The translations under genes were made by a program, and so were the position numbers. From contig JAAXHW010000063.1 of the NCBI GenBank assembly GCA_012270675.1, positions 1 through 64,000 of the forward strand: a stretch of 64,000 bases of DNA. The letters run 5' to 3'. Below, in pieces: positions 53,264-60,650 of this stretch. The notes beneath the pieces were generated by a model, which was not told the DNA's origin, did not search any database, and was given only the letters and a program-made list of their open reading frames with translations. Every line of letters starts with the position of its first letter. Positions within the stretch are counted from its first letter, which is position 1. Source of the DNA: Candidatus Latescibacterota bacterium (GTDB taxonomy: Bacteria; Latescibacterota; UBA2968; GCA-2709665).

Positions 53264-53506
53264 CTATTCGCCCAGCCGTTTCTTCAAGTAGCCGATGGCG
53301 TCGTTGACGGTTTCGAGCTTCTCGGCGTCTTCGTCGGGAATCTCAATATCGAATTCCTCTTCAAACGCCATCACCAGTTCAACAGTGTCTAAAGAATCGG
53401 CACCCAGATCGTCGATAAAGTAGGCATCCGGGGTTACGCTATCTGCATCTACACCGAGCTGATCCACAATCAGATCGCTCACTTTTTGCTGAAGATCCTC
53501 GACCAT
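53264..53506 (-). CDS. acpP: Acyl carrier protein
   Basis: An 80-residue acidic helical protein carrying acyl chains on phosphopantetheine attached to Ser38 in [13 protein letters not shown]. The ATG has a perfect GGAGG. It lies between fabG and fabF, separated from fabG by a 169-bp spacer with heptamer repeats and a palindrome just before the Shine-Dalgarno site, which may allow separate control of this abundant protein. Confidence 0.98.
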   Translation of the reverse strand: MVEDLQQKVSDLIVDQLGVDADSVTPDAYFIDDLGADSLDTVELVMAFEEEFDIEIPDEDAEKLETVNDAIGYLKKRLGE

Positions 53507-53516
53507 GTTTTCCTCC

Positions 53517-53532
53517 TTTGACTGCGGTCAAA
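53517..53532. promoter_or_regulatory. Palindrome abutting the acpP ribosome-binding site
   Basis: TTTGAC-TGCG-GTCAAA (6-bp arms) ends one base before the GGAGG of acpP on the - strand. It could be an operator or a small hairpin affecting acpP translation. It is also the first part of a heptamer tract, so the symmetry may be incidental. Confidence 0.35.
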
Positions 53533-53671
53533 CGGCAAACAACACACGGCCCTTCTCCACCCCACGCACGGCAAACGTCAAACGGGAAACCGACCCATCC
53601 GCCCTGCCCTGAACCCTGGCTCTGGCTTTTGGGAGGTGATGTGGGGGGACGTTGCACATTTCACGGTTCAC
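53520..53671. repeat. Heptamer repeat tracts in the fabG-acpP spacer
   Basis: Three tracts in the 169-bp spacer: 53520-53547 (units GTCAAAC, GGCAAAC), 53563-53590 (the same two units in the other order, then a one-base variant) and 53651-53671 (units ATTTCAC, GGTTCAC), which ends four bases before the fabG stop codon. Period is 7 nt in each. Confidence 0.6.
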
Positions 53672-53675
53672 CTGG

Positions 53676-54422
53676 TTACATGACCAGGCCACCGTCCACC
53701 ACCAGAACCTGTCCGGTGATATAGGCCGCATCGTCCGATACCAGAAACGCTACTGCCGCTGCGATGTCCTCCGGCTTGCCCGGAGTACCCAGCGGAATCT
53801 GTTCGAGGAGTTTGTCTTTGACGTCTTGAGAGATGTCCCGGGTCATTTCCGTGGGAATGAATCCGGGGGCAACCACATTGGCCGTGATGCCACGGCCCGC
53901 CAGTTCGCGGGCAACGGTTTTGGTGAGCCCGATGAGTCCGGACTTCGATGCCGTATAGTTGACCTGGCCGGGATTGCCCGTCAGTCCGGTTATCGACGAG
54001 ATGTTGACGATGCGTCCGGTGCGTGCACGCACCATAGCGCGCGTGGCTGCTTTGATGCAGAGAAACGCGCCCTTGAGGTTGATATCCAGGACCGCGTCCC
54101 AGTCTTCCTCTTTCATCCGCATCAACAGACCATCCCGGACGACCCCGGCGTTATTGACCAGGATGTCGATCTTCCCCCAGGCGTCCAGGACCGTTTTGAA
54201 GAGGGCCTCCACATCGGTGGGGGTCGAGACATCGGCCTGAAGCCCGAGCGCGCGGCACCCCATCCTCTCGATCTGCTCGGCCACCGACCTGGCGGCGTCC
54301 AGGCTGCGGCTGGCGCATACGGCCACATCGGCCCCCTCGGCGGCCAGCCGGAGCGCTATGGCCTTGCCGATGCCCCGGGAACCACCGGTGACAACGGCTG
54401 TTCTGTCTTTTAATATGCCCAT
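53676..54422 (-). CDS. fabG: 3-oxoacyl-ACP reductase
   Basis: NADPH-dependent reductase of fatty-acid synthesis. A 248-residue SDR with TGGSRGIGKAIA (12-23), VNNAGVVRDGLL, catalytic Ser in NISSITGLTGN, Tyr156 and Lys160 in YTASKSG, and the FabG-typical TVARELAGRGITANVVAPGF and C-terminal GQVLVVDGGLVM. Its start overlaps the end of fabH by 13 bp. fabD, usually between fabH and fabG, is missing. Confidence 0.96.
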   Translation of the reverse strand: MGILKDRTAVVTGGSRGIGKAIALRLAAEGADVAVCASRSLDAARSVAEQIERMGCRALGLQADVSTPTDVEALFKTVLDAWGKIDILVNNAGVVRDGLLMRMKEEDWDAVLDINLKGAFLCIKAATRAMVRARTGRIVNISSITGLTGNPGQVNYTASKSGLIGLTKTVARELAGRGITANVVAPGFIPTEMTRDISQDVKDKLLEQIPLGTPGKPEDIAAAVAFLVSDDAAYITGQVLVVDGGLVM

Positions 54423-55405
54423 TTCAGAAGAATGCTGCCCCAGGTATATCCGCCTCCTACGCTCGCCAGGAGAATGTTATCTCCGGGTTTGATCCGCCCC
54501 TGCTCAACGGCCTCGGAAAGCCCGATGGGGATGGTGCCGGACGTGGTGTTGGCGTATCGGTCAATGTTGATCAGCACCCTGTCCGTGGACAGTTTGAGCC
54601 GGTTGACACTGGCGTCGATAATCCGCTTGTTGGCCTGATGGGGCACAAAGAGGGCGATGTCTTCTCCCGTAAGCCCGTTGCGTTCCAGGAGCCTGGCGGA
54701 TACACCTGCCAGGCTGGGGACGGCAAACCTGAAGACCTCCCGCCCCTCCTGATAGATATAGTGCATCTTTTTATCGACGGTTTCGTGGCTGGCAGGGTGG
54801 AGGCTTCCCCCTCCGGGTTGGCAGAGATGTTTGCCGCCCGAGCCGTCGATGTGGAAGATAAAATCCCGGATGCCCGCTCCGTCTTCGGCCGGTTCCAGGA
54901 GCACCGCGCCCGCTCCATCTCCAAACAGGACGCAGGTTTCCCGGTCGGTATAGTCGACGACGGCGCTCATCTTATCCGCGCCGATGACGGCAACTCTTTT
55001 ATGGGCTCCTGTCTCTACAAATTGACTGCCGACCACCAGGGCGTAGAGAAACCCGCAGCAGGCTGCTGAGAGGTCGAATCCCCAGGCATTTTGGGCACCT
55101 ACGCTGTCCTGTACCAGACACGCCGTGGCCGGATACATCATATCGGGCGTTATGGTGGCCACAATAATCAGGTCGATGTCTTTGGCGTTCATCCCCTTCT
55201 GTTCAAGCAGGCTTTCCAGGGCCTGGGCGGCCATATAGGAGGTCCCCAGGTCCTTATCCAGGATGCGCCGTTCCCGGATACCGGTTCGGGTCTGGATCCA
55301 TTCGTCTGAGGTATCGACCATTTTTTCCAGGTCTGCATTGGTCAGCCGTTGCTCGGGAAGGTAGCGGGATACTCCGGTAATTGAGACGGAACCTTTTTTT
55401 TGCAT
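54410..55405 (-). CDS. fabH: Beta-ketoacyl-ACP synthase III
   Basis: Starts fatty-acid synthesis by condensing acyl-CoA with malonyl-ACP. A 331-residue enzyme with Cys116 in FDLSAACCGFLYAL, the catalytic His in FVPHQANKRI and Asn in RYANTTSGTIP, plus the substrate-pocket DTSDEWIQTRTGIRERR. It lies 122 bp after rpmF, where plsX would normally be; this gap shows no recognisable gene. It overlaps fabG by 13 bp. Confidence 0.97.
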   Translation of the reverse strand: MQKKGSVSITGVSRYLPEQRLTNADLEKMVDTSDEWIQTRTGIRERRILDKDLGTSYMAAQALESLLEQKGMNAKDIDLIIVATITPDMMYPATACLVQDSVGAQNAWGFDLSAACCGFLYALVVGSQFVETGAHKRVAVIGADKMSAVVDYTDRETCVLFGDGAGAVLLEPAEDGAGIRDFIFHIDGSGGKHLCQPGGGSLHPASHETVDKKMHYIYQEGREVFRFAVPSLAGVSARLLERNGLTGEDIALFVPHQANKRIIDASVNRLKLSTDRVLINIDRYANTTSGTIPIGLSEAVEQGRIKPGDNILLASVGGGYTWGSILLKWAY

Positions 55406-55527
55406 ACATTACCTGGCGTTTGAAAGGCGCTCCGGGACGCCCACCCTGGTTTGGGCACAAGCCCGTGTTGGAGCAGGCAGAATCGATGTTCCACAGATAG
55501 GCTCGTGGTCATTCTCGCAAGTTCATA

Positions 55528-55710
55528 CTAAACGGCTTCGCCTTCCATGACCTCCCGGCGGTTGTAATGGCCGCAGCTGGTACAGACCCGATGCGGCCGA
55601 CGCGGTTGCCCGCAGTTGGGACACTCGGCAAAAGCAGGCGTCGAGAGTTTCCAGTGCGCTCGCCGTTTACCGGTCCTGGAATTGGAGCTTCTTCGTTTCG
55701 GGTTTGCCAT
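55528..55710 (-). CDS. rpmF: 50S ribosomal protein L32
   Basis: A 60-residue basic protein starting MANPKRRSSNSRTGKRRAHW, with a zinc ribbon of two CxxC pairs (CPNC, CTSC). It stands in its usual place after the yceD/DUF177 gene, 52 bp downstream. Confidence 0.96.
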   Translation of the reverse strand: MANPKRRSSNSRTGKRRAHWKLSTPAFAECPNCGQPRRPHRVCTSCGHYNRREVMEGEAV

Positions 55711-55762
55711 TTTGTTCTCCGAATAAGATGGCGCATAGCGTGAAAGATTTGAGGTCTTAGTC

Positions 55763-56269
55763 TTACGCTTTCAACGCCCGCAGCGCTTCCCACCGCAGGT
55801 CGATGGTTTCGGCTTTACACGTGCACTGTTTGAAGTTCAGGTTTTCTCCGCAGGAGGGACAGAGCCCCGCGCACGATTCTTTACAGACGGGGTTGATCGG
55901 GACCTCAAGGAGAATATAGTCTTTGACCTCTTTTCCCAGATCGATTTTCCCGGGTTCGTCATCCAGCCAGATGAGCGTCTCGTCCTCATCGCCTCTCAGG
56001 GAGGGGGGGCGCCCCTTCTGGAAGATAAAGTGGAAGTGAGACGTCAGGCGCAGGTCGAACGGTTCCAGGCAGCGGACACAGTCCAGGCGGAGGCGGAAGT
56101 TTGTCTCTCCACTGGCCGAGAGCGAATCGCTCAGCTTAAAGACCGTCATCCGGGTGCTGATGGGGTGCACGAACCGCAGGTCTGGATCACGGATATGCAG
56201 GTCTTCGGGGGCCTCGGCCCATTCGTATTCATTGGCCCCTTCTCGCAGTTCACGCAGATCGATTTCCAC
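55763..56269 (-). CDS. yceD: YceD/DUF177 family protein
   Basis: A 168-residue protein, cotranscribed with rpmF in most bacteria and linked to 23S rRNA/large-subunit biogenesis. It shows LRLDCVRCLEPFDLRL and the zinc-type cluster NPVCKESCAGLCPSCGENLN near the C-terminus. The GTG start has AAGGAG ten nt upstream. It follows ndk by 14 bp. Confidence 0.92.
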   Translation of the reverse strand: MEIDLRELREGANEYEWAEAPEDLHIRDPDLRFVHPISTRMTVFKLSDSLSASGETNFRLRLDCVRCLEPFDLRLTSHFHFIFQKGRPPSLRGDEDETLIWLDDEPGKIDLGKEVKDYILLEVPINPVCKESCAGLCPSCGENLNFKQCTCKAETIDLRWEALRALKA

Positions 56270-56283
56270 TGTATTCGCACTCC

Positions 56284-56691
56284 TTAGGATTCGCCGAAGA
56301 AAAAGGCGGTTTCCACTGCTCCATTCTCCGGCGAGTCGGAGGCGTGTACCGCATTTTCCCGTACGTTGCTTCCAAACGCCTTTCGGATGGTCTTCTCGGC
56401 AGCTTCAGCCGGATTGGTGGTGCCTACGACTTCCCGGAGAATGCGGACGGCGTCTTCCCGTTCGAGTACCACAGGCACCGCCGGGCCGGATGTCATAAAA
56501 TCGAGCAGACCGTTGTAAAAAGGCTGTTCCCGGTGGACCGCATAAAACGCTGCGGCCTGCGCCCGGGTGAGCCTCATCATTTGTATCTCGACGACTTTAA
56601 ACCCTTTGCTTTCAACCTGTTTAATGATTTCACCGATAACGTTTTGAGCAACGGCATCCGGTTTGATCATCATTAACGTACGTTCTGCCAT
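56284..56691 (-). CDS. ndk: Nucleoside diphosphate kinase
   Basis: Balances nucleoside triphosphates by phosphate transfer through His116, seen in RENAVHASDSPENGAVE. The 135-residue protein begins MAERTLMMIKPDAV and is of usual length. It is the first gene after the promoter at 56759-56787, leading the ribosomal and fatty-acid genes. Confidence 0.97.
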   Translation of the reverse strand: MAERTLMMIKPDAVAQNVIGEIIKQVESKGFKVVEIQMMRLTRAQAAAFYAVHREQPFYNGLLDFMTSGPAVPVVLEREDAVRILREVVGTTNPAEAAEKTIRKAFGSNVRENAVHASDSPENGAVETAFFFGES

Positions 56692-56758
56692 CTATCGGTC
56701 CGGGAAGCAAAAGATGCAAATGATTAACAGGATGCTGGCTGTCAGCCTGAGAATGGGA

Positions 56759-56787
56759 AAAATAGAATTTCTCAGGGAATTTGTCAA
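56759..56787 (-). promoter_or_regulatory. Promoter of the ndk-yceD-rpmF-fab operon
   Basis: On the - strand: TTGACA (56782-56787), 17-nt spacer, TATTTT (56759-56764), about 65 nt before the ndk ATG. It diverges from the ether-lipid promoter; the two -35 boxes are about 50 bp apart. Confidence 0.72.
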
Positions 56788-56821
56788 TACCATTTTTCGA
56801 CGTCCGTCACCCCGGGGGAGC

Positions 56822-56838
56822 CCGTTTTAAGAAAACGG
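56822..56838. promoter_or_regulatory. Palindrome abutting the ether-lipid promoter; candidate operator
   Basis: A perfect 7-bp inverted repeat with 3-nt centre, CCGTTTT-AAG-AAAACGG. Its last base touches the -35 box of the + strand promoter and it lies between the two divergent promoters. A transcription-factor site is plausible; a short hairpin is the alternative. Confidence 0.45.
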
Positions 56839-56867
56839 TTGACAGGAAGGCGGCCTCAGCATTTAAT
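56839..56867 (+). promoter_or_regulatory. Promoter of the ether-lipid gene cluster
   Basis: TTGACA (56839-56844), 17-nt spacer, TTTAAT (56862-56867). It predicts a leader of about 115 nt before ATG 56991. Confidence 0.72.
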
Positions 56868-56990
56868 TTATACAGGCTTCGGCTTTGAAAATGTCAACAA
56901 AATACGGAAAAGCAGGCAACGGGTCAGCAAGAGTCAAAAAGCCGACGGCCGGTTGCTTGATTAAACGTCTCTTTCTTTTTTCAGATTCCA

Positions 56991-58589
56991 ATGAATTCCA
57001 TTTCCCATTTCTTAGACGGCAAGGTTCTGCTTGTCACGGGATCGACCGGATTTGTGGCGAAGGGACTGGTGGAGAAGCTTCTGCGGTGTGTCCCTGATAT
57101 ACAACGGATTTATCTGCTGGTCCGGCCCAGACGTCAGTCGAGCGGGGCACCTGTTTCGGCGGAGCAGCGGTTGGCACGGGAGGTGTTCCACAGCCGTGCT
57201 TTTGAGAAGCTGCGGAATGAGCAGGGACCGGCGTTCGACAGCGTCATCCGGCAGAAGGTTGTGGCTGTGTCCTATGATCTGGCAGCGGATCGGCTGGGCA
57301 TCGATCCGGAGGTCTATGCGCGGCTTACCCAGGAGGTAGACATTGTAATCAGCGTTGCGGGCACTGTGGTTTTCGACGAGCGCCTCGACCTCGCCCTGGA
57401 AGTGAATACCCTCGGCCCCCAACGGCTGCTTGAGTTTGCAAAGGCCTGTCCAGATGCCATTTTCCTGCATGTGTCAACCGCGTACGTCAACGGGCAGCTG
57501 ACAGGGCGGATTCCCGAAGTGGCGCTCCGGCCGGATTGTACTGTTGCAGAACTGATGGGCAATGGTCGGACATGCGGGTACGATCTGGATGCTGAGATTG
57601 CGTCAATCCGGCAGCTCACCCGGCAGGTGGAGGAGGCGTCACAGCGCTCGGAACTCCAGGACCGGTTCCACCGAATGCTGGAGAAGCAGGACAGGGGCAA
57701 ACGGGTTACGGCGTACAGGCGGACGCACCAGCTTGAGGCCCTGCGTATCCGGTGGATTGGGAAGCGGCTGGTGGAGGAGGGTATGGCCAGGGCGCGGCAG
57801 CTGGGCTGGCACGACTGTTACACTCTGACGAAGGCTATGGGCGAACAGGTGATCGTCAAGACCCGGGGGGATTTGCCCACGGCCATTGTCCGGCCTTCGA
57901 TTATCGAAAGCAGCCTGCTGGATCCCGAACCGGGGTGGCTGGAGGATTTGAAGGTGGCCGATCCGCTGATCGCCTACTATGGCAAGGGGCGGCTGCCCGA
58001 TTTTCCCGCGGATCCCGATGTTGTGATCGATGTGATTCCGGTGGACTTTGTGGTCAATGCGATTATTGCGGCCCTTCCGAGGGTGCGGGAGGAAAAGGAG
58101 GTCAAAGTTTACCAGGTGGCCACCGGGTCTGAAAACCCGATGCGACTGGGGGAGATGTTTGAGCTGGTTTACGACTATTTTAAGCGTAACCCCATGCAGG
58201 ATAAAGCGGGACGGCCCATTGAAGTGCACCGATGGAATTTCCCCAGCCCGAAGGCGTTTCAACGGAACTGCCGCTTGAAATACAAGCTTCCCCTACATAC
58301 GCTGGGCTGGTTGATGGACCACATCCCGCTGTCTTCTCGATGGAGGCGAAAGGTCTCAATGCTGGAAGCGACATTTGACCGGATATTCGCTCTGAGCGAG
58401 ATTTACAGTTGTTATACCAATCTGAATTGCGAGTTCCAGACGGAGAATACCCGTCGGCTTTATGAAGAACTCACTTCTGAAGACCAGGAGACCTTTAACT
58501 TCGACGTGAGCCGAATCGAATGGCAGGACTACATCCAGAACATCCACATCCCGGGGTTACAGCGCCACGTGTTGAAAACCCACACTTGA
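56991..58589 (+). CDS. Fatty acyl-CoA reductase (FAR), alcohol-forming
   Basis: Reduces fatty acyl-CoA (or acyl-ACP) to fatty alcohol with NADPH. A 532-residue extended SDR plus FAR C-terminal domain: nucleotide site LLVTGSTGFVAKGLVEKLL (13-31), HVSTAYVNGQLTG (160-172), and the catalytic pair Tyr277/Lys281 in CYTLTKAMGEQ, followed by AIVRPSIIESSLLDPEPGW. This is the animal/plant FAR and male-sterility-2 layout. No clear Shine-Dalgarno site precedes ATG 56991. It is first in a four-gene + strand unit (spacers 49, 23 and 22 bp). In that setting the alcohol is the expected co-substrate of the AGPS homologue. Confidence 0.9.
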   Translation: MNSISHFLDGKVLLVTGSTGFVAKGLVEKLLRCVPDIQRIYLLVRPRRQSSGAPVSAEQRLAREVFHSRAFEKLRNEQGPAFDSVIRQKVVAVSYDLAADRLGIDPEVYARLTQEVDIVISVAGTVVFDERLDLALEVNTLGPQRLLEFAKACPDAIFLHVSTAYVNGQLTGRIPEVALRPDCTVAELMGNGRTCGYDLDAEIASIRQLTRQVEEASQRSELQDRFHRMLEKQDRGKRVTAYRRTHQLEALRIRWIGKRLVEEGMARARQLGWHDCYTLTKAMGEQVIVKTRGDLPTAIVRPSIIESSLLDPEPGWLEDLKVADPLIAYYGKGRLPDFPADPDVVIDVIPVDFVVNAIIAALPRVREEKEVKVYQVATGSENPMRLGEMFELVYDYFKRNPMQDKAGRPIEVHRWNFPSPKAFQRNCRLKYKLPLHTLGWLMDHIPLSSRWRRKVSMLEATFDRIFALSEIYSCYTNLNCEFQTENTRRLYEELTSEDQETFNFDVSRIEWQDYIQNIHIPGLQRHVLKTHT

Positions 58590-58638
58590 AACCGAAGCGT
58601 GGAAGATGTGGATTTTTTTGTTTTTCAGGAGCGTTTTG

Positions 58639-60627
58639 ATGGACCGTCGCTATTCTGGCTCCACACCGCTGCTTGAACAGTATATCAACGAACTGATCGA
58701 CGATTCGGATCAGATGTTGGCCACCTACGACCGGATGGCGCAGGAGATTGTTGAGTTAGGACGCCTGGAGGGATATTTTGAGGGCTGGGACACCGGGGCG
58801 TTGAGGTGGCCGCAAAGCCGGACCGAGGCCGGACCGATCGACCTGGAGGGTCTGCAGGCACGGGTGAGGTTGGTGGATGCCTTTTACCAGGGGGTTCCCA
58901 GGCTGCGGGACGGGCGGTTGACCGAGGCATACGAGCAGTTCAGCCGTCTGGCAACCGCCTACCAGAAAGGCAACCGGATCTACCTGCAGGTCAAGGCGCA
59001 GTTCACCGCGCGGGGTGTCGGGACAGAGCAAGATTTTCTGCAGCTTTATCAGACCCTCTACGTCGAGGCGCTGGCGAAGGGGGACCTCTTTGCCCCGGAT
59101 GTGGGGGAGGCGGCCCTGGCACAGGCGAGGGTCTCCCGGGTACCTCTTTCGCACGCACAGGCCGTGGCCGAGGCCCTCTCGACGGTTGCTTTGGGCGACG
59201 ATCGCAGGTGGGAGGATCTCTATTCCTGTACGGTAGACGGGGTCACGACCGAGGCCTCCCTGCGCGATCTGCTTCGAGATGTGGCCCAGCGGACGTTAGA
59301 CCACATTGCGGCCGGGGAACTTTTGGCGACCCGTTACAATACGTACAACAACCTGGGCTGGTTCGGCAGTTCGGTCTGGAAGGTCGTTGTGGGTGCCGAG
59401 TTGTTGTTGTATCGGCTCGCCGCCCGGCTCAATGGAGATGCGGGGGAACAGGAGGCCGTCCGGTCGGATATCTGGCTTGCGCAGGGCATGCTGATCGCGT
59501 TTTTCCAGGCCCACCGCGAAGACCCTGTTCGGTTGAAGCCAGAGAGGTACTGGTACGGACAGGATTACAGCTATTTGACCCGGGATATGATCGACCTGGG
59601 GGTTCGGCTGGTGGGCCGCGTCAACCGGCTGGTTCGGGATGCGAACCGCCCGGGTGGGGAGGATGAATTGAAGGCGCTTGTGCTGCCCCCCCTCCTGGCC
59701 GGGGAGGCCCGCGGGCGGTTTTTGGAATATCCCCAGGTTGGGAGACGGGCAGAACGCTCTCCCTGGCAGCGGGCGTTCAGGCTCGGACGCTGGGCGCTGG
59801 CTTCCTGGAAGACAGGCCGGCGCAGGGTGCGGTTGGCCAGATCGACGCTGGAAGAGGACCGTCGGTTGGAGCGGGCGTGGCAGGAGTGGGTGAGGTGGGC
59901 CGGGGCCACGCTTCGAATTTTTGACATTCAGGTCAAAATCCGTATCGATCCCCAGTTTCTCCCGGTTGCCAGAGCGCTGGGTCTGGACAGTGGAAAGCGG
60001 AAGGTCCTTTTTTTGCCGGCCCACCAGAGTCTGCTGGACCATCCGATTATGTATCACGTGCTGGGCTCCTCCGAACTGATGGCTGCGATGGGCTGGGAAA
60101 AGCCGAGGCCCTGCGTGCTTCTGGGTCGCACCGGGCTGTCCAGGGCGGGCGTGAGGATCGGCTCCTGGAACCTGACGATGTTTGGCGTCTCTTCGGAGAC
60201 CTTCGACTGGATGCTGGAAGAGCTGGATGGTTATGTGACGCGCGAACGCGTCGGTGGGACAGGCTCTACGGCCATGAGGGTTGTGGCGGCGCTGGGAAAA
60301 CGTCCGGGCATCATCTATCCTATGGGGACAACGCCCGCTTTCGACATCCAGCTCTTTCCACTCCAGCATGGGATGTTCGCTCAGCTGCCCCACGATGTGG
60401 TCATTGTACCCATCGTTTTCCGAGGCGCCCACTCCCTCTGGCCCAAGTGTCCCAGGGGCAACCTGAACATCAGTCCGGGCGTGGTCGAGGCCGTGGTTGC
60501 TCCTCCGATGCTGGGTGAGACCACGCTACTGCCCAAGCGGCGGCGGCTGCGGATTCAGCTGGAGGCCGCAAATCTTTTTCAGGCGGTCCACATTTCTACG
60601 CTGTTGAATCCCGAGCCTTCGGGGTAA
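58639..60627 (+). CDS. PlsC-fold acyltransferase with large N-terminal domain (candidate DHAP or G3P acyltransferase)
   Basis: A 662-residue protein. The start is ATG 58639, with AGGAG eight nt upstream. The first about 440 residues are helical, rich in Arg/Leu, and unrecognised. The C-terminal LPLAT domain has the catalytic HxxxxD as PAHQSLLDHPIMYH (His about 462, Asp about 467) and the later motif VPIVFRGAHSLWPK. The usual EGTR motif reads YPMGTTPAFD, so the Glu is replaced. Long N-terminal extensions are typical of PlsB and GNPAT rather than PlsC. Its place between FAR and AGPS points to acylation of dihydroxyacetone phosphate (the GNPAT step); glycerol-3-phosphate is the main alternative. 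Confidence 0.72.
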   Translation: MDRRYSGSTPLLEQYINELIDDSDQMLATYDRMAQEIVELGRLEGYFEGWDTGALRWPQSRTEAGPIDLEGLQARVRLVDAFYQGVPRLRDGRLTEAYEQFSRLATAYQKGNRIYLQVKAQFTARGVGTEQDFLQLYQTLYVEALAKGDLFAPDVGEAALAQARVSRVPLSHAQAVAEALSTVALGDDRRWEDLYSCTVDGVTTEASLRDLLRDVAQRTLDHIAAGELLATRYNTYNNLGWFGSSVWKVVVGAELLLYRLAARLNGDAGEQEAVRSDIWLAQGMLIAFFQAHREDPVRLKPERYWYGQDYSYLTRDMIDLGVRLVGRVNRLVRDANRPGGEDELKALVLPPLLAGEARGRFLEYPQVGRRAERSPWQRAFRLGRWALASWKTGRRRVRLARSTLEEDRRLERAWQEWVRWAGATLRIFDIQVKIRIDPQFLPVARALGLDSGKRKVLFLPAHQSLLDHPIMYHVLGSSELMAAMGWEKPRPCVLLGRTGLSRAGVRIGSWNLTMFGVSSETFDWMLEELDGYVTRERVGGTGSTAMRVVAALGKRPGIIYPMGTTPAFDIQLFPLQHGMFAQLPHDVVIVPIVFRGAHSLWPKCPRGNLNISPGVVEAVVAPPMLGETTLLPKRRRLRIQLEAANLFQAVHISTLLNPEPSG

Positions 60628-60650
60628 AACAGGGATCGGGGAATGGATCT

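Noticed and set aside
53439-53657. Small frames in the fabG-acpP spacer
   Set aside because: Composition follows the heptamer repeats and acpP antisense; no ribosome-binding site or family.
56885-57097. Small + strand frame overlapping the FAR start
   Set aside because: Most of it lies inside the FAR coding region in another frame and it shows no conserved feature. A leader peptide cannot be excluded but is not supported.
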